Positions 40,819 to 49,499 of a stretch of DNA of 64,000 bases are shown piece after piece. Both the position numbers and the translations under genes were made by a program. The stretch comes from an uncultured Collinsella sp. (GTDB taxonomy: Bacteria > Actinomycetota > Coriobacteriia > Coriobacteriales > Coriobacteriaceae). The stretch is from assembly GCA_959018755.1 (NCBI GenBank), contig CAUEMA010000008.1, positions 34,163-98,162 on the forward strand. Direction: 5' to 3'. How positions within the stretch are numbered: the stretch's first letter is position 1; the number at the start of each line of letters is the position of its first letter. The notes under the pieces are model-generated. The model saw nothing but the letters and a program-made list of their open reading frames with translations, made no database searches and was not told the DNA's origin.

Positions 40819-43476
40819 ATGAGTGCTGACTACCCGTCAATGACTACGGCTGAGATTCGCTCTAAGTTCCTCAAGTTCTTTGAGGAGCGCGGTCTTAAGC
40901 TCTATCCTTCTTCGTCCCTCGTCCCCGACGATCCTTCGCTGCTGCTTGCCAACGCCGGCATGAACCAGTTTAAGGAGTATTACCAGGGCAAGAAGACCAT
41001 GAAGGAGATCGGCGCGATCTCCTGCCAGAAGTGCGTCCGCACCAACGACATCGACTGCATCGGCGAGGACGGCCGTCACCTGTCCTTCTTTGAGATGCTC
41101 GGCGATTTCTCTTTTGGCGGCGTCTCCAAGGAGCAGGCTTGCGCCTGGGCCTTTGAGCTCATCACCAAGGAGTTCAAGCTGCCGCTCGACCGCCTGTACT
41201 TCACCGTCTTTACCGAGGACGATGAGACCCATGACGTGTGGCGCTCCCTGGGCGTTGCCGAGGACCACATCTCCCGCTTGGGCGAGGACGACAACTTCTG
41301 GGCCGCTGGCCCCACCGGCCCCTGCGGTCCGTGCTCCGAGATCTACTTTGACATGGGCGAGGAGGTCGGTTGCGGCAGCCCCGACTGCAAGCCCGGCTGC
41401 GACTGCGACCGCTTCCTTGAGTTCTGGAACCTCGTGTTTACCCAGTACGACCGCCAGGAGGACGGCTCCATGCCGGAGCTGCCACACCGTAACCTCGATA
41501 CGGGCATGGGTCTGGAGCGCATGGCCGCCATCATGCAGCACAAGACCGCCAACTACGACGGCGATCTGATGCAGCACCTCATCAAGCTGGGCGAGAAGAT
41601 TAGCGGCAAGACCTATGACGCCGACGATTACTCCGGCGCCAGCCGCTCCCTGCGTATCATCGCCGACCACTCCCGTGCCGTCGACTTTATGATCTCGGAC
41701 GGCATCCTTCCCGGTAACGAGGGTCGCGAGTATGTCCTTCGCCGCCTGCTCCGTCGTGCCGTGTTCCACGGTCGCCTGCTGGGCATCGAGGGCGCCTTCC
41801 TGACCAAGTTCATCGACGAAGTCAACGCTCAGATGGGCGAGGCTTATCCCGAGCTGCTCAAGAACGTCGCGCTCGTCAAGGGTATCGTCGCCTCCGAGGA
41901 GGAGCGCTTCTCCACGACACTCGACAACGGCCGCGTTTACCTGGACGAGGCCCTGGCCGCGCTTGCCGAGGGCGCTGTGCTTCCGGGCGATGTTGCCTTT
42001 AAACTGCACGACACCTTTGGTTTCCCCATCGACCTGACCGTCGAGATCGCCGGTACCACTGGGCACGACGTCGACATGGATGGCTTTACCGCTTGCATGG
42101 AGGACCAGAAGGCCCGCGCCCGCGCCAATGCCAAGGGCGACGCCTGGGGCAGCTTCAACGACGTGTGGGTCGAGCTTTCCGACAAGGTCGCCGCGACTGA
42201 GTTCGACGGTTATGACAACGATGTGATCGATGGCGCCAAGGTTGTCGCCATCGTGCGCAACGGCGAGTCCGTCGAGTCCGCCGCCGCGGGCGAGGACGTC
42301 GAGGTCGTGCTCGACCGCACCCCGTTCTATGCCGAGATGGGTGGCCAGCAGGGCGATGCCGGCGAGCTTTCCGCCGAGGGCGTTGCACTGACCGTTTCCG
42401 ATACCAAGAACCACAATGGCCTGTACGCTCACGTCGCCCACGTTGTCGAGGGCACGCTTACTGTCGGTGCCGCTGTGACCGCCGCGCTCGACGCCGAGCG
42501 CCGTGGCTTCCTGCGCCGCAACCACACCGCCACGCACCTGCTCGACGCCGCCCTTAAGCAGGTCCTGGGCGAGCACGTCTCCCAGGCCGGCTCGCTGGTG
42601 ACGCCCGAGCACCTGCGCTTTGACTTCACGCACTTCGAGGCCCTGTCCTCCGAGCAGCTCAAGGCTGTCGAGGACCTGGTCAACCAGCAGATCTTCGCTT
42701 CCAAGCCGGTCGTGACCCGCGTCATGGGCATCGACGAGGCCAAGGCCGCCGGCGCCGTCGCCCTGTTTGGCGAGAAGTATGGCGATATCGTGCGCGTCGT
42801 CTCCGTGGGTGCCGAGGACCAGCCGTTCTCCCGCGAGCTCTGCGGTGGTACGCATGCCGCCAACACCGCCGAGATCGGTCTGTTCAAGATCATTTCCGAG
42901 TCCTCCACGGGCTCCAACGTCCGCCGTATCGAGGCCGTGACCTCTAAGGGCGCCCTCGACTACATGGCCGACCGCCTGGCTCTCGTTGACGCCGCTGCCG
43001 CTGCGCTCAAGTGCCGTGTCGACGAGGTTCCCGCCCGTGTGGAGAGCCTGCAGACCGAGCTGCGCGAGACGTCCAATAAGCTCAAGAAGGCCCTGACTGG
43101 TGGCTCCTCCGACGCTATCTCCAGTGCTATCGAGGGCGCTGTCAAGCTCGGCGGCTACAAGCTCGTCGTCGCTGAGCTCCAGGGTCTTGAAGCTGCTGAC
43201 CTGCGTAACGTCTGGGATACCGTGCATCAGAAGGTTGCCGGCCCTGTCGCCTGCGTCGTTGCCAGTGTGACCGAGAAGGGCACTCCGGCCCTGCTCGCTG
43301 CCGGCTCCGATGACGCTGTGAAGGCCGGTTTCCACGCCGGTAACGTGATTAAGCAGATTGCGGGCCTGGTCGACGGACGCGGTGGTGGCCGTCCCAACAT
43401 GGCCCAGGCCGGTGGCAAGAATGCTGCCGGCATTGCCGATGCCCTCGCGGCCGCCAAGACCGCGCTCGGTGCCTAA
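40819..43476 (+). CDS. alaS: Alanyl-tRNA synthetase
   Basis: 885 residues. ATG at 40819 chosen because GAGGAGA lies upstream; an open extension to 40729 runs over the promoter and terminator. Class II core: FLKFFEERG...LLLANAGMNQFKEYY at the N-terminus, GPTGPCGPCSEI. The editing domain zinc site has HTATHLLDAAL near 569 and CGGTHAANT near 674. The C-Ala domain (about 730-885) ends with the GGRGGGRPNMAQAGGKN-type segment (DGRGGGRPNMAQ). It charges tRNA-Ala and clears Ser/Gly. ruvX follows 9 bp later, as in many bacteria. Confidence 0.97.
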   Translation: MSADYPSMTTAEIRSKFLKFFEERGLKLYPSSSLVPDDPSLLLANAGMNQFKEYYQGKKTMKEIGAISCQKCVRTNDIDCIGEDGRHLSFFEMLGDFSFGGVSKEQACAWAFELITKEFKLPLDRLYFTVFTEDDETHDVWRSLGVAEDHISRLGEDDNFWAAGPTGPCGPCSEIYFDMGEEVGCGSPDCKPGCDCDRFLEFWNLVFTQYDRQEDGSMPELPHRNLDTGMGLERMAAIMQHKTANYDGDLMQHLIKLGEKISGKTYDADDYSGASRSLRIIADHSRAVDFMISDGILPGNEGREYVLRRLLRRAVFHGRLLGIEGAFLTKFIDEVNAQMGEAYPELLKNVALVKGIVASEEERFSTTLDNGRVYLDEALAALAEGAVLPGDVAFKLHDTFGFPIDLTVEIAGTTGHDVDMDGFTACMEDQKARARANAKGDAWGSFNDVWVELSDKVAATEFDGYDNDVIDGAKVVAIVRNGESVESAAAGEDVEVVLDRTPFYAEMGGQQGDAGELSAEGVALTVSDTKNHNGLYAHVAHVVEGTLTVGAAVTAALDAERRGFLRRNHTATHLLDAALKQVLGEHVSQAGSLVTPEHLRFDFTHFEALSSEQLKAVEDLVNQQIFASKPVVTRVMGIDEAKAAGAVALFGEKYGDIVRVVSVGAEDQPFSRELCGGTHAANTAEIGLFKIISESSTGSNVRRIEAVTSKGALDYMADRLALVDAAAAALKCRVDEVPARVESLQTELRETSNKLKKALTGGSSDAISSAIEGAVKLGGYKLVVAELQGLEAADLRNVWDTVHQKVAGPVACVVASVTEKGTPALLAAGSDDAVKAGFHAGNVIKQIAGLVDGRGGGRPNMAQAGGKNAAGIADALAAAKTALGA

Positions 43477-43485
43477 GTAGTCGCT

Positions 43486-43914
43486 GTGGTCGCGCTCGCA
43501 CTGGACATAGGGGAGACCAGGATTGGCATCGCCGTCTCGAGCCGTGATGGCAAGATGGCGATGCCCGTCAAGGTGCTCCCGGCCGCCGAGGTCACCGGTA
43601 TGGCCAAGACGTTCCGTTACCTGGTCGAGGACTATGAGCCCGACATCCTGGTAAGCGGACGTCCCCTGACCATGGCCGGTGAGCCCGGCCCTCAGGCCGA
43701 GCGCGTTGCCGCCGTGGCGCAAAAGATCGCCGACGAGCTCGATCTTCCGCTCGAGTTTGAGGATGAGCGTCTGTCCTCGCAAGAGGCCAAGCGTATCCTG
43801 CGTGAGCAGGGACTCAACGAAAAGCAGATGAGGGGCAAGATTGACATGATTGCCGCTAGTCTGTTCTTGCAGACATGGCTCGATCGCAAAAACGAGGAGG
43901 TTTCGCATGTCTAG
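43486..43914 (+). CDS. ruvX: YqgF/RuvX family putative pre-16S rRNA nuclease
   Basis: 142 residues. GTG start 9 bp after alaS. RNase H-like fold motifs: LALDIGETRIGIAVS (DxG), VSGRPLTMAGEPGPQA, FEDERLSSQEA and KIDMIAASLFLQTWL, containing the acidic catalytic set. It probably trims the 5' end of pre-16S rRNA and is essential in E. coli. The next start (mltG) overlaps by 8 bp. Confidence 0.93.
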   Translation: MVALALDIGETRIGIAVSSRDGKMAMPVKVLPAAEVTGMAKTFRYLVEDYEPDILVSGRPLTMAGEPGPQAERVAAVAQKIADELDLPLEFEDERLSSQEAKRILREQGLNEKQMRGKIDMIAASLFLQTWLDRKNEEVSHV

Positions 43915-45316
43915 CGCTTCCGATCCGCGTCAGCCGAGTCGTACACGACAGCCTGCGTCGCGCCCTGTGCCGTCCGGCCAGCGTCCGGTGCAGCTGACCC
44001 CGCGCGCGGCCCAACCTGTCGCACGTCCTGCGCAGCCTTCCTCCCGTCCCGCGCAGCCCGGTCAGCGACCGGGTCAGCAGCCTGCTAGTCGTCCTACCCA
44101 GCAGTCCGCCGCCCGCGCTGCCCAGCCCGCAGGCGGCGCCCGCTTTAAGCAGCGGACATCCACCCAGCGCGCGCAGGCCCCTCAATCGCACGCGCATCAT
44201 GCTCACGGCACGCATGGCGTGGCTCAGGCCGCGCGTTCGAGCTATAACACGCATGCTCGGCGCGGCGCCCAAAAGAATAGCTCGCCGGTGCCTATGATTA
44301 TCGGCGCTGTGGTTGCGGTGGTCGTTCTCGCTGTTATCGGCTTCTTCGCCGTACCGACCGTCAAGGGCTTGCTTGGCGGGGAGGACGCAAACGTCGCCGC
44401 TGGCCAGCAGGTTACCGTTACGATTCCCGATGGCGCCTCGGGCGACACGATCGCCTCGATTCTCTCTGAGAACCATATTGTCGAGAACCCCAAGGACTAC
44501 TACGCGGCGGTCAAAAAGCTCAACGCGGACATGTCGCTTCAACCTGGCACGTACTCGTTCACAACGCTGATGGATGCGACCAAGGTCGTGCAGCAGCTTA
44601 TTGAGGGGCCCAATGCCGGCTCCGATGCGTTGACGATCCCCGAGGGCTTGACGGTCGACCAGGTTGCCGACCGTGTGGCCCAGGCGTACGGCAGCATCTC
44701 CAAAGATGACTTCCTCAACCAGGCGAGGGCCAGCAATTATGTGAACGACTATCCGTTCCTCAAAGGCGCTGCTAATGATTCGCTCGAGGGTTTCCTGTTC
44801 CCTAAGACCTATTCGCTGGGCAAGAAACCGAGCGCCGATGACGTCATCCGCGCCATGCTCGATCAATTCAGCACCGAGTACAAGTCGCTCGATTTTGCCG
44901 GTTGCGAGGCCAAGATCAAAGAGCGCTACGGCGTCGGGATGTCCGATTACGACATCATCAATCTCGCTTCCATCGTCGAGCGCGAGGGCCTCAACGCCGA
45001 GCAACGCGCGCATGTCGCCTCGGTGTTCTACAACCGTCTTGCCGGCAAGCTCGACGGTCTTCGCTACCTCAATAGCGATGCGACCATGATGTATGTTACC
45101 GGCGGCGAAGTTACCGCCGCCGACCTGCAGAGCGATAGTCCCTACAACACCTATAAGCATGAAGGGCTACCGCCCACGCCCATCTGCTCTCCGTCGCTCG
45201 AGGCACTCAAGGCAACCCTTGAGCCGACCGACTCCGATGACCTGTATTTCTACATTACGCAGGACGAGGAGTTTTTCTCGCAGACCTACGAAGAGCACCA
45301 ACAGTCTTGGAATTAA
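43907..45316 (+). CDS. mltG: Endolytic murein transglycosylase MltG (YceG-like)
   Basis: 469 residues. ATG at 43907 chosen because GAGGAGG lies 6 bp upstream. The first 125 residues are a disordered Pro/Gln/Ala/Arg stretch with repeated RPAQP-like units, cytoplasmic. A membrane segment (PMIIGAVVAVVVLAVIGFFA) follows, then a LysM-like part (VTVTIPDGASGDTIASILSENHIV). The YceG domain has the catalytic Glu in LASIVEREGLNAEQRAHVASVFYNRL. It cuts nascent glycan strands and sets strand length. The N-terminal tail is long even for actinobacteria. Confidence 0.94.
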   Translation: MSSASDPRQPSRTRQPASRPVPSGQRPVQLTPRAAQPVARPAQPSSRPAQPGQRPGQQPASRPTQQSAARAAQPAGGARFKQRTSTQRAQAPQSHAHHAHGTHGVAQAARSSYNTHARRGAQKNSSPVPMIIGAVVAVVVLAVIGFFAVPTVKGLLGGEDANVAAGQQVTVTIPDGASGDTIASILSENHIVENPKDYYAAVKKLNADMSLQPGTYSFTTLMDATKVVQQLIEGPNAGSDALTIPEGLTVDQVADRVAQAYGSISKDDFLNQARASNYVNDYPFLKGAANDSLEGFLFPKTYSLGKKPSADDVIRAMLDQFSTEYKSLDFAGCEAKIKERYGVGMSDYDIINLASIVEREGLNAEQRAHVASVFYNRLAGKLDGLRYLNSDATMMYVTGGEVTAADLQSDSPYNTYKHEGLPPTPICSPSLEALKATLEPTDSDDLYFYITQDEEFFSQTYEEHQQSWN

Positions 45317-45318
45317 AC

Positions 45319-45816
45319 ATGAGGATTTTCAGCCCCAAACGATATGTTGCCTCGGTCGACCGCATCGACCTCGATGCCCTTTGGGCCGACGGCAAGCGCG
45401 CTATTTTGCTCGACCGCGATAACACCTTGGTGCCGCGTGATACCGAGCAGGTTCCTGCTGCGGTCTCCGCTTGGCTCGACGCCGCTCGCTCCAAGGGCTT
45501 TAAGCTGTGCATGGTGTCGAACAACTGGCATCGCGACCAGGTCATGAGCTCCGCACGCGAGCTGGGTCTCGAGGCCATCAGCCATGCCATGAAGCCCGCG
45601 CCGTTTGCTCTCAAGGCCGGACTTAAGCGCCTGGGTGCCACGGCCGATGAGGCCGTGCTGATCGGTGACCAGCTGTACACGGACGTGTGGAGCGGTAACT
45701 TTGCCGGCGTCGATACGATCCTGGTAAAGCCGCAGGCCACGCAGGACCTGTGGTATACGCAGATCTTCCGTATTTTTGAGCGCCGGGCCCTGCGCGACCT
45801 TCCCTGCGAGGAATAG
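45319..45816 (+). CDS. YqeG family HAD-IIIA phosphatase
   Basis: 165 residues. HAD motifs: ILLDRDNTLVPRD (motif I, DxDNT), MVSNNWHRDQV (motif II), KPAPFAL and IGDQLYTDVWSGN (motif III). It belongs to the YqeG group, which resembles mitochondrial PGP phosphatase Ptpmt/GEP4. A role in phosphatidylglycerophosphate dephosphorylation is possible but unproven in bacteria. It starts 3 bp after mltG. In Firmicutes yqeG often precedes aroE/yqeH; here aroK follows 9 bp later. Confidence 0.87.
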   Translation: MRIFSPKRYVASVDRIDLDALWADGKRAILLDRDNTLVPRDTEQVPAAVSAWLDAARSKGFKLCMVSNNWHRDQVMSSARELGLEAISHAMKPAPFALKAGLKRLGATADEAVLIGDQLYTDVWSGNFAGVDTILVKPQATQDLWYTQIFRIFERRALRDLPCEE

Positions 45817-45824
45817 GTTTCGTC

Positions 45825-46358
45825 ATGTCCCAGCACACCAAGCACGGCTGCGACCATATCTTCTTTATCGGGTTTTTGGGTGCGGGTAAATCGACGCTCG
45901 CGCGCAACGTGGGCACCATGTTCAAACGTCGGTTTATCGATACCGACCGCCTGGTCGTGCGTCGTTGCGGCAAATCGGTTACCGAGATTTTTGAGACCGA
46001 GGGCGAGGAGCGTTTTCGCGAGCTCGAAACCTCGGCGCTCCGTTCGCTCCAAAGCGAGCGCAGCCTGCTGGTTTCGTGCGGTGGTGGCATAGTCGAGACG
46101 CCGGTCAATATCGAGCTCATGCACCAGATGGGTACCTGTGTGTACCTCGAGGGTGACTTTGAGGATTCGATGCGCCAGATACGCCGCTCCGACACGCGTC
46201 CCGATTTCCGCTCGCCTGAACACGCAGCGCGCCTGTTCGAGCATCGACGTCCGCTGTATCGCCAGGCGGCCGATATTACCCTCGATATTCGCAATAAGTC
46301 CTTTGAGGATGTTTCCTATGTTTGTGCCGAGATGCTTTTGGAGCGTGGACTGCTATGA
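45825..46358 (+). CDS. aroK: Shikimate kinase
   Basis: 177 residues. Walker A GFLGAGKSTLARNVG, shikimate-binding DTD and FRELE, and CGGGIV are all intact. The lid Arg region is RRSDTRPDF and the C-terminal RRPLYRQAAD carries the substrate Arg. It phosphorylates shikimate in chorismate synthesis. The active site appears complete, unlike that of the AroB-like protein with which it overlaps by 4 bp. No aroA, aroC, aroE or aroQ gene is in the window. Confidence 0.9.
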   Translation: MSQHTKHGCDHIFFIGFLGAGKSTLARNVGTMFKRRFIDTDRLVVRRCGKSVTEIFETEGEERFRELETSALRSLQSERSLLVSCGGGIVETPVNIELMHQMGTCVYLEGDFEDSMRQIRRSDTRPDFRSPEHAARLFEHRRPLYRQAADITLDIRNKSFEDVSYVCAEMLLERGLL

Positions 46359-47464
46359 TTCGCCGTCAACTCATCAATTTCCAAAACCGCAGCGTCGATG
46401 TTCGCGTCGGCTTTGACGCGTTTAGCGAGCTGTCGCGCATGTTTGCCTCGGCCGTGGGCAAGCCCAAGCGCGCGATGGTTGTCTGGAACAGTGCTGTGTC
46501 CGACCGCTTTGGCGAGATCGTTGAGCGCGCTCTGGTCGATGCCGGCTTTTCTGTGTCGGAGCTTTCGCTCGAGGTTTCGCCCGCCGGCGCGAGCTTGGCT
46601 GACGCCGATGCTGTCTTTGGTGCGCTGTCGGCTAACGGTATTACCTGCGATGACCTGGTTGTTGCCGTTGGCGATGCCGCAACCTGCTCGGTTGTTTGCT
46701 GGTGTGCCGACCAGTGGTGCGGTCGTACCGAGTGCGCACTGCTGCCGACGTCCTTCGACGCCATGCTCACGGTCGCTACGACGATGGAGCCCCTCGTCGC
46801 TTCGGGCGACCACGCGCTGCCCGCCATCGCGGTGCGCCCCGAGCCCGGTCTGGTCGTGTGCAATCTGGACCTTGTCCGCGAGGCCAGCTCCGAGGACCTT
46901 AAGCTTGGCTATGCGGTGCTCGTTGGTACCATGCTTTCCAGCAGCAAATCGCGCTGGAATCAGTTTACTGAGACTGTCCCCGAGATTCTTTCCGGCGAGG
47001 AAGTCGCGCTCGTCAATGCTGTGCAGTGGTCCCAGACCGCGCGCAAAGACGTGCTCATGGCCACGAACCCCAGTGCTCGCCATGCGCTCGATTTTGGCAA
47101 GACGGGGGAGCGTACCCTTCGCGCCTGCCTGGGCGATGCCGCGGCACACGTCCCCGCATACCAGCTCCTTTCCGAGGGCATGCGCTTTGAAGCGCGCCTA
47201 GCACATGATGCCTGCGACTTCGATATCGACTACGTGTTTGAGGTCGATGACTGCCTGGAGGACTTTGGCATCGAGGAGCTTGGCTTCGACCTGGAGTCCA
47301 CCTCGTTTATTGGGGAGTTCCGCAAGCAGCAGTTTGCTCGCTCGAATCGCAGCATGCTGCCGCTTCCTGCCGCGCTCGGCGCTATCCGCCTGACAAATGT
47401 CGAGGACGAGATTCTCGAGCGCCATACGCAGGCGTACCTGGCTTCTCGCAAGGAACTTCTCTAA
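46355..47464 (+). CDS. 3-Dehydroquinate synthase-like protein lacking catalytic residues
   Basis: 369 residues, usual AroB length, in the aroK-aroB-pepQ-efp position. The fold is followed by eye, but key motifs are gone. The NAD-loop GGGVxGD reads VAVGDAATCSVV (about 103-114). PTTLLAQVDSSVGGK is LLPTSFDAMLTVATTM (129-144). The metal-site GHTxGHA is GKTGERT (248-254), and HGEAV is LLSEGM (271-276). At least two zinc-ligand His are missing, so dehydroquinate synthase activity is unlikely. The frame is intact and codon use normal, so this is a retained protein, not a fresh pseudogene. Its role is unknown. Confidence 0.7.
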   Translation: MIRRQLINFQNRSVDVRVGFDAFSELSRMFASAVGKPKRAMVVWNSAVSDRFGEIVERALVDAGFSVSELSLEVSPAGASLADADAVFGALSANGITCDDLVVAVGDAATCSVVCWCADQWCGRTECALLPTSFDAMLTVATTMEPLVASGDHALPAIAVRPEPGLVVCNLDLVREASSEDLKLGYAVLVGTMLSSSKSRWNQFTETVPEILSGEEVALVNAVQWSQTARKDVLMATNPSARHALDFGKTGERTLRACLGDAAAHVPAYQLLSEGMRFEARLAHDACDFDIDYVFEVDDCLEDFGIEELGFDLESTSFIGEFRKQQFARSNRSMLPLPAALGAIRLTNVEDEILERHTQAYLASRKELL

Positions 47465-47500
47465 CTTTATTGACATCCATCGTCTTTCGTATCATTTTGA

Positions 47501-47563
47501 GGGACGAGTTTTCAATCGGCTGCGGATTGCAAGCGAATCTGTCTTCCGATCGAGGCTCGTCCC
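47501..47563 (+). repeat. Paired GGGACGAG / CTCGTCCC in the pepQ leader
   Basis: Eight-base arms 47 nt apart, with a further ATCGG/CCGAT pairing inside, followed by ACTCTTTTT. Read as RNA this is a long stem with a T run just before the pepQ ribosome binding site: a possible attenuator. Confidence 0.45.
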
Positions 47564-47596
47564 ACTCTTTTTGAGGACAACAAGAAAGGAATCTGC

Positions 47597-48727
47597 ATGT
47601 CTGAGTTTACCGCCGGTCCTGCCGGCCGTATCGAGCGTGTCCGTGCCCTGATGGCCGAGCGCGGCTACGACGCCATCGTCGTGCGCGATGAGGCCAACCT
47701 TCGCTGGCTCACGGGCGTGAAGGGCGTCTTCGACTACACTTTTGAGTTCCCGCACGCCGCGTTTATTACGGCCGATCAGTGCCTGTTCCACACCGACTCG
47801 CGCTATCTCAACAGCTTTGAGGAGAACACGCCCGCCGGCAGCCCCTGGGTCTACGACATGGACGAGGGCACCATTCCCGGCTGGGTCGCCGGCAAGATCG
47901 CGGCCAACAAGTGCCGCGTCTGCGCCGTCGAGGATGACATGCAGATTAACTTCTACCAGGGTATTCAGCGTGGTTTGGAGGACCGCTCTGTCGCCTGCAT
48001 GCTGCCGCTGATGCATGACGACATCCGCAAGATGCGCGCCATCAAGGATGCCGAGGAGATCGAGCTCATGCGCCACGCGCAGTCGATCACCGATGCCGCT
48101 TTCCAGCACATGCTCGGCTTTATTAAGCCCGGTATGACCGAGAAGCAGGTCCGCAACGAGCTCGAGAACTTTATGTTCGCTAACGGCGCCGACAGCCTGG
48201 CCTTTGGCTCCATCGTGGCGAGCGGCCCCAATACCGCCAACCCGCATGCCGTCCCGAGCGACCGCGTGATCGAGAAGGGCGACTTTGTCCTTATGGACTA
48301 CGGCGCGGGCTACTGCGACTACCGCTCCGACATGACTCGTACCGTTGTGATGGGCGAGCCCACCCAGGAGCAGCTCGACCTGTACGCGCTCGTGCGCCGC
48401 ACCCACGAGGAGTGCGTCGCCGCTATCCATCCGGGCGTCGAGGGTAACGATATCTTCAATCTTTCCAAGAAGATCATCGGCGATGCCGGCTATGGCGATT
48501 ACTACAACCATGGTCTGGGCCACGGCGTGGGCATCGACATCCATGAGCTGCCCAACTTCAACCGCAACAAGAACATCATCGAGGTCGGCTCGGTTATCAC
48601 CATGGAGCCCGGCGTCTACCTGCCCGGCGTGGGCGGCGTGCGCCTGGAGGACTACGGCGTCGTCACCGAGAACGGCTATGAGCCCTTCACCAAGACCCCG
48701 CACGACCTGCACGTCATTGACTGCTAA
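47597..48727 (+). CDS. pepQ: Xaa-Pro aminopeptidase/dipeptidase (M24)
   Basis: 376 residues. Creatinase-like N-terminal domain, then the M24 metallopeptidase domain with the five dinuclear-metal ligands visible: MDYGAGYCDYRSDMTRT (two Asp), GHGVGIDIHELP (His), TMEPGVYLPG (Glu) and VRLEDYGVVTENG (Glu). It removes residues before proline in peptides. AAGAAAGGA precedes the ATG. It lies immediately upstream of efp, the factor that relieves ribosome stalling at polyproline, a pairing conserved in Gram-positives. Confidence 0.92.
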   Translation: MSEFTAGPAGRIERVRALMAERGYDAIVVRDEANLRWLTGVKGVFDYTFEFPHAAFITADQCLFHTDSRYLNSFEENTPAGSPWVYDMDEGTIPGWVAGKIAANKCRVCAVEDDMQINFYQGIQRGLEDRSVACMLPLMHDDIRKMRAIKDAEEIELMRHAQSITDAAFQHMLGFIKPGMTEKQVRNELENFMFANGADSLAFGSIVASGPNTANPHAVPSDRVIEKGDFVLMDYGAGYCDYRSDMTRTVVMGEPTQEQLDLYALVRRTHEECVAAIHPGVEGNDIFNLSKKIIGDAGYGDYYNHGLGHGVGIDIHELPNFNRNKNIIEVGSVITMEPGVYLPGVGGVRLEDYGVVTENGYEPFTKTPHDLHVIDC

Positions 48728-48743
48728 TCTACTCCGGTAGATT

Positions 48744-48759
48744 TTGGGGCATGTCCCAA
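48744..48759. repeat. 16-bp near-palindrome TTGGGGCATGTCCCAA
   Basis: One mispaired position; centre CATG. It lies 17 bp after the pepQ stop and again carries a GGG...CCC core like the palindrome at 2771. Confidence 0.4.
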
Positions 48760-48774
48760 TAATCATCTTTGGAG

Positions 48775-48817
48775 GCGGGGCGTCCGAAATGATTCGGGCG
48801 CCCCGCGTTCTCTTTTT
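48775..48817 (+). terminator. Terminator after pepQ
   Basis: GCGGGGCG-T-CCGAA pairs with TTCGG-G-CGCCCCGC, 4-nt loop, followed by GTTCTCTTTTT. It separates pepQ from efp. Confidence 0.75.
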
Positions 48818-48848
48818 ATGCGCTCGCCGCAGCCGCCGTCTGCAAGTG

Positions 48849-48854
48849 TATAAT
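48849..48854 (+). promoter_or_regulatory. -10 element of a possible efp promoter
   Basis: Perfect TATAAT 57 bp before the efp start, after the pepQ terminator. No good -35 hexamer is seen 16-18 bp upstream. Confidence 0.4.
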
Positions 48855-48911
48855 TTCGCTCGTATGTAATTTGGACGCTTGTGCGTCTCGCCAATAACAA
48901 GAAAGGTCGCT

Positions 48912-49475
48912 ATGCCTACTATCTCTACCGCCGACTTCAAGAACGGCCTCGGTCTCCGCATTAAGGACAAGGTCTACACCATCGTCGAGTTCCAGCACGT
49001 CAAGCCTGGTAAGGGCGGCGCTTTCGTGCGCTACAAGACCCGCGACATCAAGAGCGGCCGCGTCGTCGAGAACACCTGCAACGCTGGCACCAAGTTCGAG
49101 AGCGTCATGCTCACTACCCGTGAGTTCCAGTACCTCTACAACGACGGCGCCGACTACATCTTCATGGACAACGAGTCCTACGAGCAGGTTCCCGTTCCCG
49201 AGGATATGGTGGGCGAGAACGCCAAGTGGCTGCGCGAGAACGACACCTGCCAGCTGCTCTTCGCCGACGACGAGCTCATGGGCGTGACTCCGCCGATGTT
49301 CATCGAGACCACCATCGTCCAGACCGACCCGGGCTTTAAGGGCGACACCGTCCAGGGTTCCACCAAGCCGGCCACCATCGACACCGGCGCCGTCATCCAG
49401 GTTCCCATGTACCTCAACGAGGGCGAGGTCATCAAGGTTGACACCCGCGACGGCAAGTTCGTCTCCCGCGTCTAG
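48912..49475 (+). CDS. efp: Translation elongation factor P
   Basis: 187 residues. ATG at 48912 with GAAAGG upstream. The N-terminal KOW-like domain holds VKPGKGGAF, where the tip Lys enters the peptidyl-transferase centre and may be modified. The last part DTRDGKFVSRV is the family C-terminus. EF-P frees ribosomes stalled at consecutive prolines. MltG, encoded upstream, has a very proline-rich tail and could need it. No modification enzyme gene (EpmA, EarP) was seen. Confidence 0.96.
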   Translation: MPTISTADFKNGLGLRIKDKVYTIVEFQHVKPGKGGAFVRYKTRDIKSGRVVENTCNAGTKFESVMLTTREFQYLYNDGADYIFMDNESYEQVPVPEDMVGENAKWLRENDTCQLLFADDELMGVTPPMFIETTIVQTDPGFKGDTVQGSTKPATIDTGAVIQVPMYLNEGEVIKVDTRDGKFVSRV

Positions 49476-49499
49476 CAACCAACTCTTCTAGGAGGACTC

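Noticed and set aside
40837..43908. A 1023-codon open frame on the minus strand opposite alaS and ruvX
   Set aside because: It mirrors the codon pattern of alaS, has Leu/Gly/Val/His-rich low-complexity translation, no ribosome binding site and no family resemblance. High GC makes such antisense frames common here.
47470..47495. TTGACA and TATCAT ahead of pepQ as a promoter
   Set aside because: Good hexamers, but the 14-bp spacer is too short for ordinary sigma-70 promoters; left out of the feature list.
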